Of a DNA stretch of 64,000 bases, positions 55,836-64,000 are shown piece after piece. Within the stretch, counting starts at the first letter, position 1; each line of letters begins with the position of its first letter. The stretch comes from Neoarius graeffei. Its lineage: Eukaryota; Chordata; Actinopteri; Siluriformes; Ariidae. The translations under genes were made by a program, and so were the position numbers. The notes under the pieces are model-generated. The model was not told the DNA's origin. It was given only the letters and a program-made list of their open reading frames with translations, and made no database searches. The stretch lies in contig NC_083586.1 of NCBI RefSeq assembly GCF_027579695.1, positions 5,452,001 through 5,516,000 on the forward strand. The letters run 5' to 3'.

Positions 55836-57335
55836 ATGGAGTCTTCCCCTTTCGCCGAGCTGGTCCACGCCCTCCCCACGGCCCAGCAAAGCCAGCACCA
55901 GGCACTAGTCGCCCTCCGGAAGGAACAGGAACAGCGGTTCGAGGCCCTGGTTCTGGCTCAGCAGGAAGAGCGACAGGCGTTCCGGCACCTCCTCACGTCG
56001 GCAGGGTCCACCGCTGCAGGGCCGTCCCCCTTCACCCTGACGAAGATGGGCCCGCAGGACGATCCCGAGGCCTTCCTCACGTTCTTTGAGCAGGTGGCAG
56101 AGACTTCGGGGTGGCCGATGGAACAGCGCATGGCGCGCCTCCTCCCCCTGCTAACGGGAGAGGCGCAGCTGGCCGCGCTACAGCTCCCTGCCGACCGCCA
56201 GCTGGCCTACGCGGACCTTCGCCTGGCCGTCCTCCAGTGTGTGGGGCGCACCCCCGAGCAACAACGGCAGCGCTTCCGCGCTTTGCGCTTGGAGGAAGTC
56301 GGCCAACCGTTCGCATTTGGCCAGCAACTCCGGGACACCTGCGGGCGGTGGTTGAGGGCCGACAACCGCAACGCCGAGGGGATCATCGACCAGGTGGCGC
56401 TGGAGCAGTTCATTGCGCGTCTACCAGCCGGAGCTGCAGAGTGGGTCCAGTGACACCAACCGGCGTCGCTGGATCAGGCCATCGAGCTGGCGGAGGACCA
56501 TTTGGCGGCTGTCCCGACGGCAGGACAGCAGACAACCTCTTCTCCCCTCTCTCCGTCTCCTCCCGTGTCTCCTCCTCACCCCATTCCCCCACCGCAGAGG
56601 CGGGGGCCGGCCCCACCCCAGCCGGCCCGCCGCACCCGCGGTGCCCTCCCGTTTCTCCCTTCTGTGTCTGTCTCTTCCCCCTCTCAGGTGAGTGAGCCCC
56701 AGAGCACCAGTGCAGAGAGGAAGCCCAGGCCGGTTTGCTGGCGCTGCGGGGAGCCGGGTCACCTCCAACAGCAGTGCTCGGTAATGGAGGTGGGCGCGGT
56801 GGTTCGGATCCCCGACGCGCCAGGAGCCGCCCTCGATCGGGTCGGAGTGTATCGCATACCGGTGAGTATCCAAGGGGATACATATCAGGCGTTGGTGGAT
56901 TCTGGTTGTAATCAGACCTCAATCCACCAAAACCTGGTGCAAGATGAGGCACTGGGGGGAGCACAATTCGTGAAGGTGTTGTGTGTGCACAGGGATGTTC
57001 ACAGCTACCCTTTAGTGTCGGTCCACATTTTTTTTCGAGGGGAAAAATTTATAGTAAAGGCGGCGGTTAATCCTCGCCTTACCCACTCTATAAATTTGGG
57101 GACTGATTGGCCGGGATTTGGGGAATTAATGAGGCACCTAGTAAAGAGTGGGTCCTGCCATAGTTTAATAAGGGGAGGTCCCGGTGTCGCATTGGCGGGA
57201 GCAGCTGTCACAGAGCCGTCTACATCAGCTCCGCGTCAGAGTGAGGAGCCGCCGGCTCCTCCTCTCTCTCGGGGAATCCCTCGCGGATTTCCCGTTAGAT
57301 CAGTCACGAGACGAGACTCTGCGGCATGCATTTGA
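55836..57335 (+). pseudogene. Gypsy gag and protease, one nonsense codon
   Basis: Gag would form the particle and bind the element RNA, and the protease would cut the polyprotein. The frame from ATG 55836 (MESSPFAELVHALPTAQQ) has a capsid-like segment (PEAFLTFFEQVAETSGW, PEQQRQRFRALRLEEVG). A TGA stops it at 56451-56453, but the same frame resumes directly. A proline-rich linker, a CCHC zinc knuckle (CWRCGEPGHLQQQC, 56736-56777) and an aspartic protease with active-site block ALVDSGCNQTS (~56890) follow. The frame ends at 57333-57335 after drifting out of phase near 57270, where the pol frame takes over. The sequence is more GC-rich than its surroundings. Confidence 0.85.
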
Positions 57336-58160
57336 CCAAGTAAGAGTAATCGATGGTCAAATTCTCCAGCCAAATGCCACCCCGTCCTTCCCCTACTTCG
57401 CGATTATGAAGGATAGATTATACCAAGTGACGCAGGACACTCGGACTAAAAAGCAAGTCAAGCAGCTTTTGATTCCAAAAAGCCGCCAGGAATTGGTATT
57501 CCAGGCGGCTCACTTTAATCCCATGGCTGGACGCTTAGGGCAGGATAAAACACTAGCCTGAATAATGGCCCGGTTCTATTGGCCAGGGATTCGCGGCGAT
57601 GTCTGTAGGTGGTGTACGGCGTGCCGCAAATGCCAGTTAGTAAATCCAGCGGCCATTCCAAAAGCGCCTTTGCGCCCTCTCCCATTAATTGAGACCCCGT
57701 TCGAAAGAATTGGGATGGATCACGTTGGGCCATTAGATCGGTCAACACGAGGGTACCGCTTTATATTAGTTCTGGTGGATTATGCAACGCGATACCCGGA
57801 AGCAGTGCCTCTTCGCAATATCTCAGCACACAGTATTGCGGAGGCGCTCTTCCGAGTTGGAATCCCGAAAGAGATTCTGACTGATCAAGGCACCGCGTTT
57901 ATGTCACATACACTAAAGGAACTGTATAGGTTGTTGGGTATTAAGCTGATCTGCACCAGCGTGTATCACCCACAAACGGATGGTTTAGTTGAACGGTTCA
58001 ATCACACCCTCTGTTCGGACCATGCGCCCCTCCAGTGGCTCCACCGCATGAAGGATGCCAACGCGCAGATCACCCGTTGGTATCTGGCACTCCAACCCTT
58101 TAACTTCAAGGTGGTTCACAGGCCGGGGGTGCAGATGGTCGTGCTGGACTTCCTCTCCCG

Positions 58161-58195
<35 letters not shown>

Positions 58196-58224
58196 GCTGC
58201 GGGCCGGACGGCTGCCCGGCCTGA
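57271..58224 (+). pseudogene. Gypsy pol: integrase followed by RNase H tail, RT missing
   Basis: The integrase would insert the cDNA. Its zinc-binding part includes HFNPMAGRLGQDKTLA, a TGA at 57559-57561, then RFYWPGIRGDVCRWC and CRKCQL. The core has catalytic blocks IGMDHVGPL, EILTDQGTAF and the glutamate block YHPQTDGLVERFN. Immediately after VERFNHTL, at about 58009, the frame passes without a break into CSDHAPLQWLHRMKD and FKVVHRPGVQ, the end of an RNase H domain. The rest of integrase, all of RT and most of RNase H are gone, probably about 2 kb lost at a short homology. A G run of about 25 (58162-58187) follows DFLSR. Confidence 0.88.
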
Positions 58225-58228
58225 GTCG

Positions 58229-58241
58229 GGCGGTGGGGGTA
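58229..58241 (+). other. Polypurine tract
   Basis: GGGCGGTGGGGGTA lies directly before the TGTAGCAGTGG start of the 3' LTR. This is the expected site for plus-strand priming. Confidence 0.65.
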
Positions 58242-58556
58242 TGTAGCAGTGGGGACGTGGTCAAGCGGTGGTCTGTGACCAGAGGGCGGAGTCAGGGAAG
58301 GTAAGTGGCAGAATCACTACACCTGATGTGAATTAACCTGTGTTTGTGTGTCTTCCCCAGTGACCACGCCCTATTTAAGGAGAGCGAGAGCAGAGCGGGT
58401 CTCTCACGACCAGAACACGTGTGTGTGGCGTGTGTGTGTATAGTTATATATGAATAAATGTGTAGAAGCTGAAAAGCTGTCAATAAAAGAGTTATTGAGA
58501 ACTCAGTACTGGCCTGCCGTGCTTCTGTGCTCCACCCAAGTAGAACGCTTGTTACA
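58242..58556 (+). repeat. 3' LTR of the Gypsy element
   Basis: TG at 58242 and CA at 58555-58556 bound it. It holds CCCTATTTAAGGAG (TATA-like), ATGAATAAATG and CAATAAAAGAG (polyadenylation signals). It aligns with the two halves of the 5' LTR, with small indels. Confidence 0.92.
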
Positions 58557-58655
58557 CCCGCCTTTCGCCCGTAGTCAGCTGGGATAGGCTCCAGCTTGCC
58601 TGCGACCCTGTAGAACAGGATAAAGTGGCTAGAGATAATGAGACGAGATGAGACA
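58557..58655 (+). mobile_element. Truncated V-SINE tail
   Basis: CCCGCCTTTCGCCCGTAGTC through CTAGAGATAATGAGACGAGA is the 3' end of the same SINE family, here on the plus strand. It begins exactly where the 3' LTR ends, so the LTR element appears to have landed in, or recombined with, a SINE. Confidence 0.85.
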
Positions 58656-58776
58656 TTCATTTGGAAAGGAGATATTCAAAACAGGGTTCATGGTGACTGA
58701 GTTTATTATTATTTTTATTTATTTATTTTTAACTGAGACATGGTCAATTCCCAGGACAAGACAAAGAATGCAAAAT
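58656..58776. other. Short spacer between SINE pieces
   Basis: AT-rich, with a TTATTATTATTTTTATTTAT tract. No feature is recognised. Confidence 0.4.
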
Positions 58777-59012
58777 CTCATCTCATCTCATCTCATTATC
58801 TCTAGCCGCTTTATCCTGTTCTACAGGGTCGCAGGCAAGCTGGAGCCTATCCCAGCTGACTACAGGCGAAAGGCGGGGTACACCCTGGACAAATCGCCAA
58901 GTCATTACAGGGCTGACACATAGACATAGACAACCATTCACACCTACGGTCAATTTAGAGTTGCCAGTTAACCTAACCTGCATGTCTTTGGACTATGGGG
59001 GAAACTGGAGCG
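58777..59012 (-). mobile_element. V-SINE-type SINE, tRNA head lost
   Basis: It runs from the TCTCATCTCATCTCATTATC tail through the GGACTATGGGGGAAACTGGAG part of the central domain. It then stops at 59012, where the Penelope-like repeat begins. The missing part would include the whole tRNA-derived promoter. Confidence 0.85.
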
Positions 59013-59640
59013 AGTTTGTTGGCATTGATCGAGTTCTCCCTAATCATCGTAGTAGCTGTACTAGTCAGTCTTTACTGAGATGTGAGGCCAGATGGATTTT
59101 TTATTTAAAAACATTGCAACCGAATGGATTGAATGATGATTTTGACTTGACTTGTTTTCTATGAATAGTTTGTACATTTAGTCTTATGTTTATTGTCTGA
59201 TGTTTTTTTTTTCTTTTCTGCGTTTATTTTTTATTTATTTTATTTTTTTAAATTAAATTTATTTAATTATTTTTTTATTTTTTATTTATTTATTATTATT
59301 TAATTTATTTATTTTTTGTTATTTTCTTTCCTTATAACAGTTGTTATGACTATAAATTATGTCATTAGTTAAATCATAACAAGAACGGAACTGATGATAG
59401 GATGTCTTTATCCATGCACCTTAACCTGTATTCAAGCTTGGTTGTAGACCTACTACCTGTTTTCCGTGTACGTGGCCTTGTCTATATATGGGTGTCTTTA
59501 TTTTTAATTGTTTGCACTGAGGATGGTCTGATTGTGGCCGAAACGTTTGCACTTTTCACTTGAGTAGCACTTTTTGTTTGTTTTAATATGCAATAAAAGT
59601 GCATTATTATATCGGCATACAGGTGTGCGAGTTCCCTTTG
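59013..59640 (+). repeat. Left pLTR of the Penelope-like element
   Basis: It starts AGTTTGTTGGCATTGATCGA and carries the last ~40 codons of the endonuclease (WIFYLKTLQPNGLNDDFDL). An A/T tract of TTTATTTATTTA words (59215-59335), ATGACTATAAATTATGTCAT, and a unique 3' part with GGCCGAAACGTTTGC and GCAATAAAAGTGC follow. The right boundary is approximate. Confidence 0.82.
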
Positions 59641-59729
59641 TTTGGTTCTAGTTATTCTATTGGAACTTACGCACCCACCAGGTATCAATTTTAAGGCGCG
59701 GTACCTTCATTGGAAAGCACGTTCATTGA

Positions 59730-62700
59730 TTGTTTGGGTATTCTGCTGCCACCATCTTTAGTAGATGGTTTACGATGGCTAATTTTGCCGAAATTAACAG
59801 TCTTACGGACAATTATGCGCAAACGCGCACCTTCTTAGAAGCGGATATTGAGAGTATACTTTTTCCACGGACTGCCCTCACTGAAAGTTTCTCAACAGCT
59901 GCCACAACAGCGGATTTAAATCATAAATTCAAACAGTTGTCGCTTAAGAAAACTCGCTATGTCTTACATGGCACAATACTGAGTGAGTACGTGCGCGCTA
60001 AGAGGATTCCTCGAGGACTACGTATTCAGAAGCCACCAACTCTGGGCCGTCAAGACCCAGAGTTTTGCCAGCAGTGGTGCCGGATTCTTAATAAGGCTTC
60101 CTTGGACCTCACAGTCCTTATCATTGAACACGCACATAAGCAACTAACCCTCATTAGCGCGGAGATGGACAGCCTGTCAACACAGCTCCAGTCAGCCTGG
60201 TCTTCAGAAGACCTGTCCAAGTTTAAGGAGGAAATCAAGACTTCGACTGAAAGATATGAAAAGGAACTGAAAAAAAGAAAACTGGCTAAATTTAAAAAGA
60301 GACACCTTGGATTATAAAAATGACAACGTGTACCCTTGGTTAAAAGAAAACAAGGATCCGACGCATAGGCGCATTCATCCCAGAGATGCGCCAACATCTG
60401 AGTCCAGTGCTTCCGAACTGCCCTCTGACTCTGACGGGGATTTTTTAGATCCATCACACGCTCGTGGAGAGAAACAGCCGCGCCAGCTAACCGCGCAGGC
60501 TGTGCACGGGCCAGGAGGGGCAGGAGAAGCAAGAGTGGACACAAGATCTCGACCAGCCAGGTCTTACAACGTTCCTACGAGGCGGAGCAACAGGGACAGG
60601 AGGTATGTGAACTACTATTCAATCTCTCGGATGTGAACTTTGACCAGGACGAGATAAGTCTTCTCAATAATGGATTTTCCTTTGCTCCAACCCCTGTGGC
60701 CAACCCTTTTCAAACGAAAGTTGAACTTTTCAAATTCTACTGTGCCATGAAACTTAAATATTTCTTTCATAAGGACAGAATTGTTTCCCCACTGCCTACT
60801 GTCACCACAGAGATGACATCTGTGACTGCATTCAGACCCAAGAGCACATTTACAGCACCAGTGAACAATGCAGCCATTGACACCTTCTGTAAGTTGGTAG
60901 ATAGGGATATCGAGTCCATGTACTTGTCTGCATCTGCTACATCGAAGAGGCGTAATTGCACCAAAGAACAATTAAGTTCGCCGTCATCCCTGTCTAAGAA
61001 CAACGTCATATTCAAGAGTGCTGATAAAGGAGGGGGTCTAGTCAGCATGAATCGTTCTGATTATTAACAAGAAGTACTTAGACAATGGTCGGATGCTGAC
61101 TCTTACAAAAAGTTACATAATAACCCCACAGGATCTTATAAGAGGGAAATTGATATTTTCCTTAATGATGCATTGGAGAAGGGTTATCTTAGTACACAAG
61201 AGAGGAAATTTCTTTCCTCAGATAACCCAATCATCCCTGTCATTTATATATATTACCTAAAGTACATAAACCCTTTAATACATTTCCCACAGGTCGCCTA
61301 ATTGTGTCGAGCATAGGCTCACTAACTGAATCCCTCTCGAAGTTCGCTGATGCGTACTTAAGACCCCTTGTGGAAGCTTTACCTTCCTATCTCAGAGACA
61401 CTGGGGATTTAATTGAAACACTGACAAGTTGATTTAGGGGAAAGTGAAACATTTTTAATCACCAAGGATGTTACTAGCCTTTATACCAATATCCCTCATG
61501 ATATTGGTCTTGCGGCGCTGCAGTTTTTTTTTTTAAATACTCGCCCTCAATGTTCCCCGCCAATTGATTTTCTAACTGAAATGGCGAAATTGGTTTTAAC
61601 CAAGAATTATTTCTTGTTCAATAATGACTTTTTTCTTCAGGTGAGGGGGACAGCGATGGGCGCAACATTTGCTCCTGATTACGCTAATTTGTTTATGGGT
61701 TTCTTGGAATACAAACATGTACACACAAATAACCCATTTATTGACAATATATTGATGTTTAAACGCTATATTGATGATCTTTTTGTCATCTGGAAAGGCA
61801 CAGAAGAACAATTAAAAGAATTCCACCGTTACATGAACAGCTTAGTGGACACCATTACATTTAGCCTGGAATATGATAAAAGTCAGATACATTTCCTTGA
61901 TACTTGGGTTAAACGTAAAGATGGGAAATTGTTTACAACACTGTATAAAAAACCCACGGATAAAAATAGCTGTTTGCATGCCTCTAGTTTTCATCCTAAG
62001 CCCACCAAACGTGGGCTCCCCTATAGTCAATTTTTACGTGTAAGGAGGATTTGTCAGAGGGATGAGGATTTCCTGATAGAGGCATACAAAATGTATGAAC
62101 AGTTTATCCAGCGTGGTTATGCCACTGATGTCCTTGATTCTGCCTTGGGCCGGGTGAAATCTGAGGGCAATTCAGGTTGCACTTGTTCAGGTGCGAAACC
62201 ACCGTGCAAGGATCCTCCTCTCGTCTGCTGCACCACGTACACACCTTTTAGTCATCAGATAAAAAATATTGTTAAACAACACTGGCATGTTCTTCAAACT
62301 GATGTTGTATGTTCTGAACTTTTTCCCCAGCCGCCCCTTTTTACATACTTTAGGTCTTCTAACCTTAAAGATAGGCTGGTACATTCAGATACTTTTGATC
62401 ATTCCAAACGCCCGTGCGCATGACTGGATAACATTACTGTTTTTTTCCCCTGCCGTAATTGTGTGTCTTGCAGTAATATTCATAAAACGGATTATTTTAT
62501 CAGCTTCAAAAACAGGAAGACACTATAATATCAGAACATTTATAACATGTAATTCTGTCAATGTGATCTACCTCCTAAGCTGTCCCTGTGGTCTACAATA
62601 TGTGGGGTGCACCCGCAGACAGTTGAGAATCCGTCTCAATGAGCATCGGAGCGCGATATATAGGGGGGACTCTAAATCGCCAGTTGCAAGACACTTCAAT

Positions 62701-62893
62701 GAAGCTAAAACATTTGGCTAATGATCTTAAGTTTGTTGGCATTGACCGAGTTCTCCCTAATCGTCGTAGTAGCTGTACTAGTCAGTCTTTACTGAGATGT
62801 GAGGCCAGATGGATTTTTTATTTAAAAACATTGCAACCGAATGGATTGAATGATGATTTTGACTTGTTTTCTATGAATAGTTTGTACATTTAG
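59730..62893 (+). pseudogene. Penelope-like reverse transcriptase with GIY-YIG endonuclease, frameshifted
   Basis: The protein would copy element RNA and cut target DNA with GIY-YIG rather than an apurinic-type nuclease. In order: an N-terminal helical region (59775-60317, from MANFAEINSLTDNYAQTRTF), a frame change to a linker (60307-60636), and another to FDQDEISLLNNGFSF and FKSADKGGGLVSMN (60639-61067). Next come TKDVTSLYTNIPHDIGL (about 61461-61511), QVRGTAMGATFAPDYANLFM and FKRYIDDLFVIW (catalytic YIDD) in 61581-62423. After a further shift comes the endonuclease NVIYLLSCPCGLQYVGCTRR with RLNEHRSAIYRG (62560-62662), and finally VGIDRVLPNRRSSC in the right pLTR. Motifs are intact, but at least four frame breaks disable it. 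Confidence 0.9.
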
Positions 62894-63250
62894 TCTTATT
62901 GTCTGCTGGGTTTTTTTTCTCTTTTTATTTTCTGTGTTTATTTATTTATTTATTTATTTATTTATTTCATTATTTATATTTATTTGTTTATTTTTTATTT
63001 TATTATTATTTTTTTATTATTTTATTTTATTTCATTTATTTATTTATTTTTATTTATTTATTTTTTGTTGTTGTTATTATCTTTCCTTATGACATTTGTT
63101 ATGACGATAAATTATGTCATTAGTTAAATCATAACAGGAATGGAACTGATGATAGGATGTCTTTATCCATGCACCCTAACCTGTATTCAAGCTTGGTTGT
63201 AGGCCTATTACCTGTTTTCCGTATACGTGGCCTTGTCTATATATGGGTGT
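62730..63250 (+). repeat. Right pLTR of the Penelope-like element, truncated
   Basis: It aligns with the left pLTR from GTTTGTTGGCATTGACCGAG to CTTGTCTATATATGGGTGT. The A/T tract (62920-63065) is longer here. The 3' part holding the GGCCGAAACG and AATAAAAGTGC segments is missing, replaced by RTE sequence. Confidence 0.9.
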
Positions 63251-63252
63251 GT

Positions 63253-64000
63253 CTCGTCTCGTCTCGTCTTCTTCCGCTTATCCAGGACCGGGTCGCGGAG
63301 GCAGCAGTCTAAGCATGGAAGCCCAAACTTCCCTTTCCCCAGACACCTCGGCCAGCTCCTCGGGAAGAACACCGAGGCGTTCCCAGGCCAGCCGAGAGAC
63401 ATAGTCCCTCCAGCGTGTCCTGGGTCTTCCCCGGGGCCTCCTCCCGGGGGGACATGCCTGGAACACCTCCCCAGGGAGGCGTCCAGGAGGCATCCGAAAA
63501 AGATGCCCGAGCCACCTCAGCTGGTTCCTCTCGATGTGGAGGAGCAGCGGCTCTACTCCGAGCTCCTCCCGAGTGACTGTGCTTCTCACCCTATCTCTAA
63601 GGGAGCGCCCAGCCACCCTGCGAAGGAAACTCATTTCAGCCGCTTGTATCCGCGATCTTGTTCTTTCTGTCATTACCCAAAGCTCATGACCATAGGTGAG
63701 AGTCGGAACGTAGATCGACCGGTAAATTGAGAGCTTCGCCTTTTGGCTCAGCTCCTTCTTCACCACGACGGACCGGTAAAGCGACCGCATCACTGCGGAG
63801 GCTGCACCGATCCGCCTGTCGATCTCACGCTCCATCCTTCCCTCACTCGTGAACAAGATCCCGAGATACTTAAACTCCTCCACTTGAGGCAGGACTTCTC
63901 CACCAACCTGGAGAGGGCAAGCCACCCTTTTCCGGTCGAGAACCATGGCCTCGGACTTGGAGGTGCTGATTCTCATCCCAGCCGCTTCACACTCGACTGC
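63253..64000 (-). mobile_element. RTE LINE (Rex3-like), 3' part, continuing past the window
   Basis: On the minus strand the 3' end is CGGATAAGCGGAAGAAGACG followed by repeated GAGAC. The coding frame (63976 down to 63278) reads MRISTSKSEAMVLDRKRVAC, VEEFKYLGILFTSEGRMERE, LTYGHELWVMTERTRSRI and WRDYVSRLAWERLGVLPEEL. No stop interrupts the visible ~230 residues, so this is the best preserved of the three RTE copies here. It is inserted into the right pLTR of the Penelope-like element. Its 5' part lies beyond base 64000. Confidence 0.92.
63278..63976 (-). CDS. RTE LINE reverse transcriptase, C-terminal 232 residues (partial)
   Basis: This is an open frame entering from beyond the window. It corresponds to the end of the reverse transcriptase and the C-terminal domain; the catalytic FADD motif would lie just outside. 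It keeps the terminal EVSGEREVWASMLRLLPPRP segment, which the copy at 16826-19840 has lost by frameshift. The upstream part decides whether the copy is intact. The first ATG at 63976 is internal, not the true start. Confidence 0.85.
   Translation of the reverse strand: MRISTSKSEAMVLDRKRVACPLQVGGEVLPQVEEFKYLGILFTSEGRMEREIDRRIGAASAVMRSLYRSVVVKKELSQKAKLSIYRSIYVPTLTYGHELWVMTERTRSRIQAAEMSFLRRVAGRSLRDRVRSTVTREELGVEPLLLHIERNQLRWLGHLFRMPPGRLPGEVFQACPPGRRPRGRPRTRWRDYVSRLAWERLGVLPEELAEVSGEREVWASMLRLLPPRPGPG

Larger units (their letters stand above)
50820..58556 (+). mobile_element. Gypsy LTR retrotransposon, integrase before RT (Gmr1-like order), RT deleted
   Basis: Direct LTRs lie at 50820-55790 (disrupted) and 58242-58556. 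Between them are a primer-binding-type site, gag, protease, integrase, a remnant of RNase H and a polypurine tract. Placing integrase between protease and RNase H matches the known Gmr1-like group of deuterostome Gypsy elements rather than the standard Gypsy order. The 5' LTR was split by a Tol2-like element. Flanking bases do not show a 5 bp duplication (GGGCA left, CCCGC right), so at least one flank was rearranged after insertion. Confidence 0.88.
59013..63252 (+). mobile_element. Penelope-like element with terminal direct repeats (pLTRs)
   Basis: A direct repeat of at least 520 bp bounds the element: 59013 and onward matches 62730-63250 (offset about 3,717). The coding region between them has a Penelope-type reverse transcriptase and a GIY-YIG endonuclease. 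The right repeat is cut at ~63250 by the 3' end of an RTE LINE. The left repeat continues further, to about 59640. The repeats contain the end of the coding region, as is usual in Penelope-like elements, where a truncated copy precedes a longer one. The left edge is fused to a truncated SINE. Confidence 0.9.

Noticed and set aside
56410..56964. Minus-strand frames opposite gag
   Set aside because: They are shadows of a GC-rich, proline-coding stretch; the plus strand has the zinc knuckle.
59340..59420. CTGATGATAGGATG near the T/A tract as a hammerhead ribozyme core
   Set aside because: CTGATGA and a possible GGAT/ATCC stem are there, but the required GAAA does not follow the stem. The GGCCGAAACG further on (59538) lies too far away to pair with it.

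Overview
The window looks like repeat-dominated intergenic DNA from a ray-finned (teleost-type) fish. The evidence is the mixture of repeats: Rex3-like RTE LINEs, L2-type LINEs, Tc1-like DNA transposons with TA target sites, hAT/Tol2-like and Harbinger-like elements, a V-SINE-type tRNA SINE, a Gypsy element with fish-type pol order, and a Penelope-like element with a GIY-YIG endonuclease. I see no credible host protein-coding gene and nothing prokaryotic. The species cannot be fixed from the sequence alone. The only apparently intact host-type gene is a tRNA-Gln(UUG) at 29809-29880 on the minus strand.

Layout. 1-10195 is a minisatellite with a ~30 bp unit, with higher-order structure that includes a nearly identical 1,879 bp tandem duplication. 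10.2-16.5 kb holds SINEs (one a tRNA + 5S rRNA composite), a 42 bp minisatellite and tRNA-Gln/tRNA-Thr relics. 16.5-19.9 kb is a near full-length RTE LINE with a 14 bp target-site duplication (TSD). 20.3-22.2 kb is a Tc1-like element carrying a SINE. 23.7-29.0 kb is a TIR element with hAT-type relics and a second hAT nested inside it. 29.8-33.5 kb has tRNA-like sequences, G-rich telomere-like DNA, two inverted Harbinger-like MITEs, and an RTE fragment interrupted by one of those MITEs and cut by a Tc1 element. 33.6-43.4 kb contains two minus-strand L2-type LINEs whose ORF1 carries an SGNH-esterase-like domain, separated by a SWIM-finger relic. 44.6-46.4 kb has a PHD-finger/endonuclease LINE fragment abutting a Gypsy-type LTR. 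46.7-48.2 kb has a THAP-domain relic and a 708 bp near-perfect palindrome bounded by TTAA. 48.6-50.8 kb has another LINE fragment and short tandem repeats. 50.8-58.6 kb is a Gypsy retrotransposon with pol order protease-integrase-(RT missing)-RNase H, whose 5' LTR is split by a Tol2-like hAT that carries two further MITEs. 59.0-63.25 kb is a Penelope-like element with terminal direct repeats. 63.25-64.0 kb is the 3' end of another RTE copy.

The elements do not form a functional pathway. What the window records is insertion order. Every transposase or reverse transcriptase I could follow is broken by stops, frameshifts or deletions, so any mobility would have to be supplied in trans. The best leads are the young higher-order duplication in the minisatellite, the integrase-before-RT Gypsy order, the TTAA palindrome, the tRNA/5S composite SINE and the multi-layer nests.
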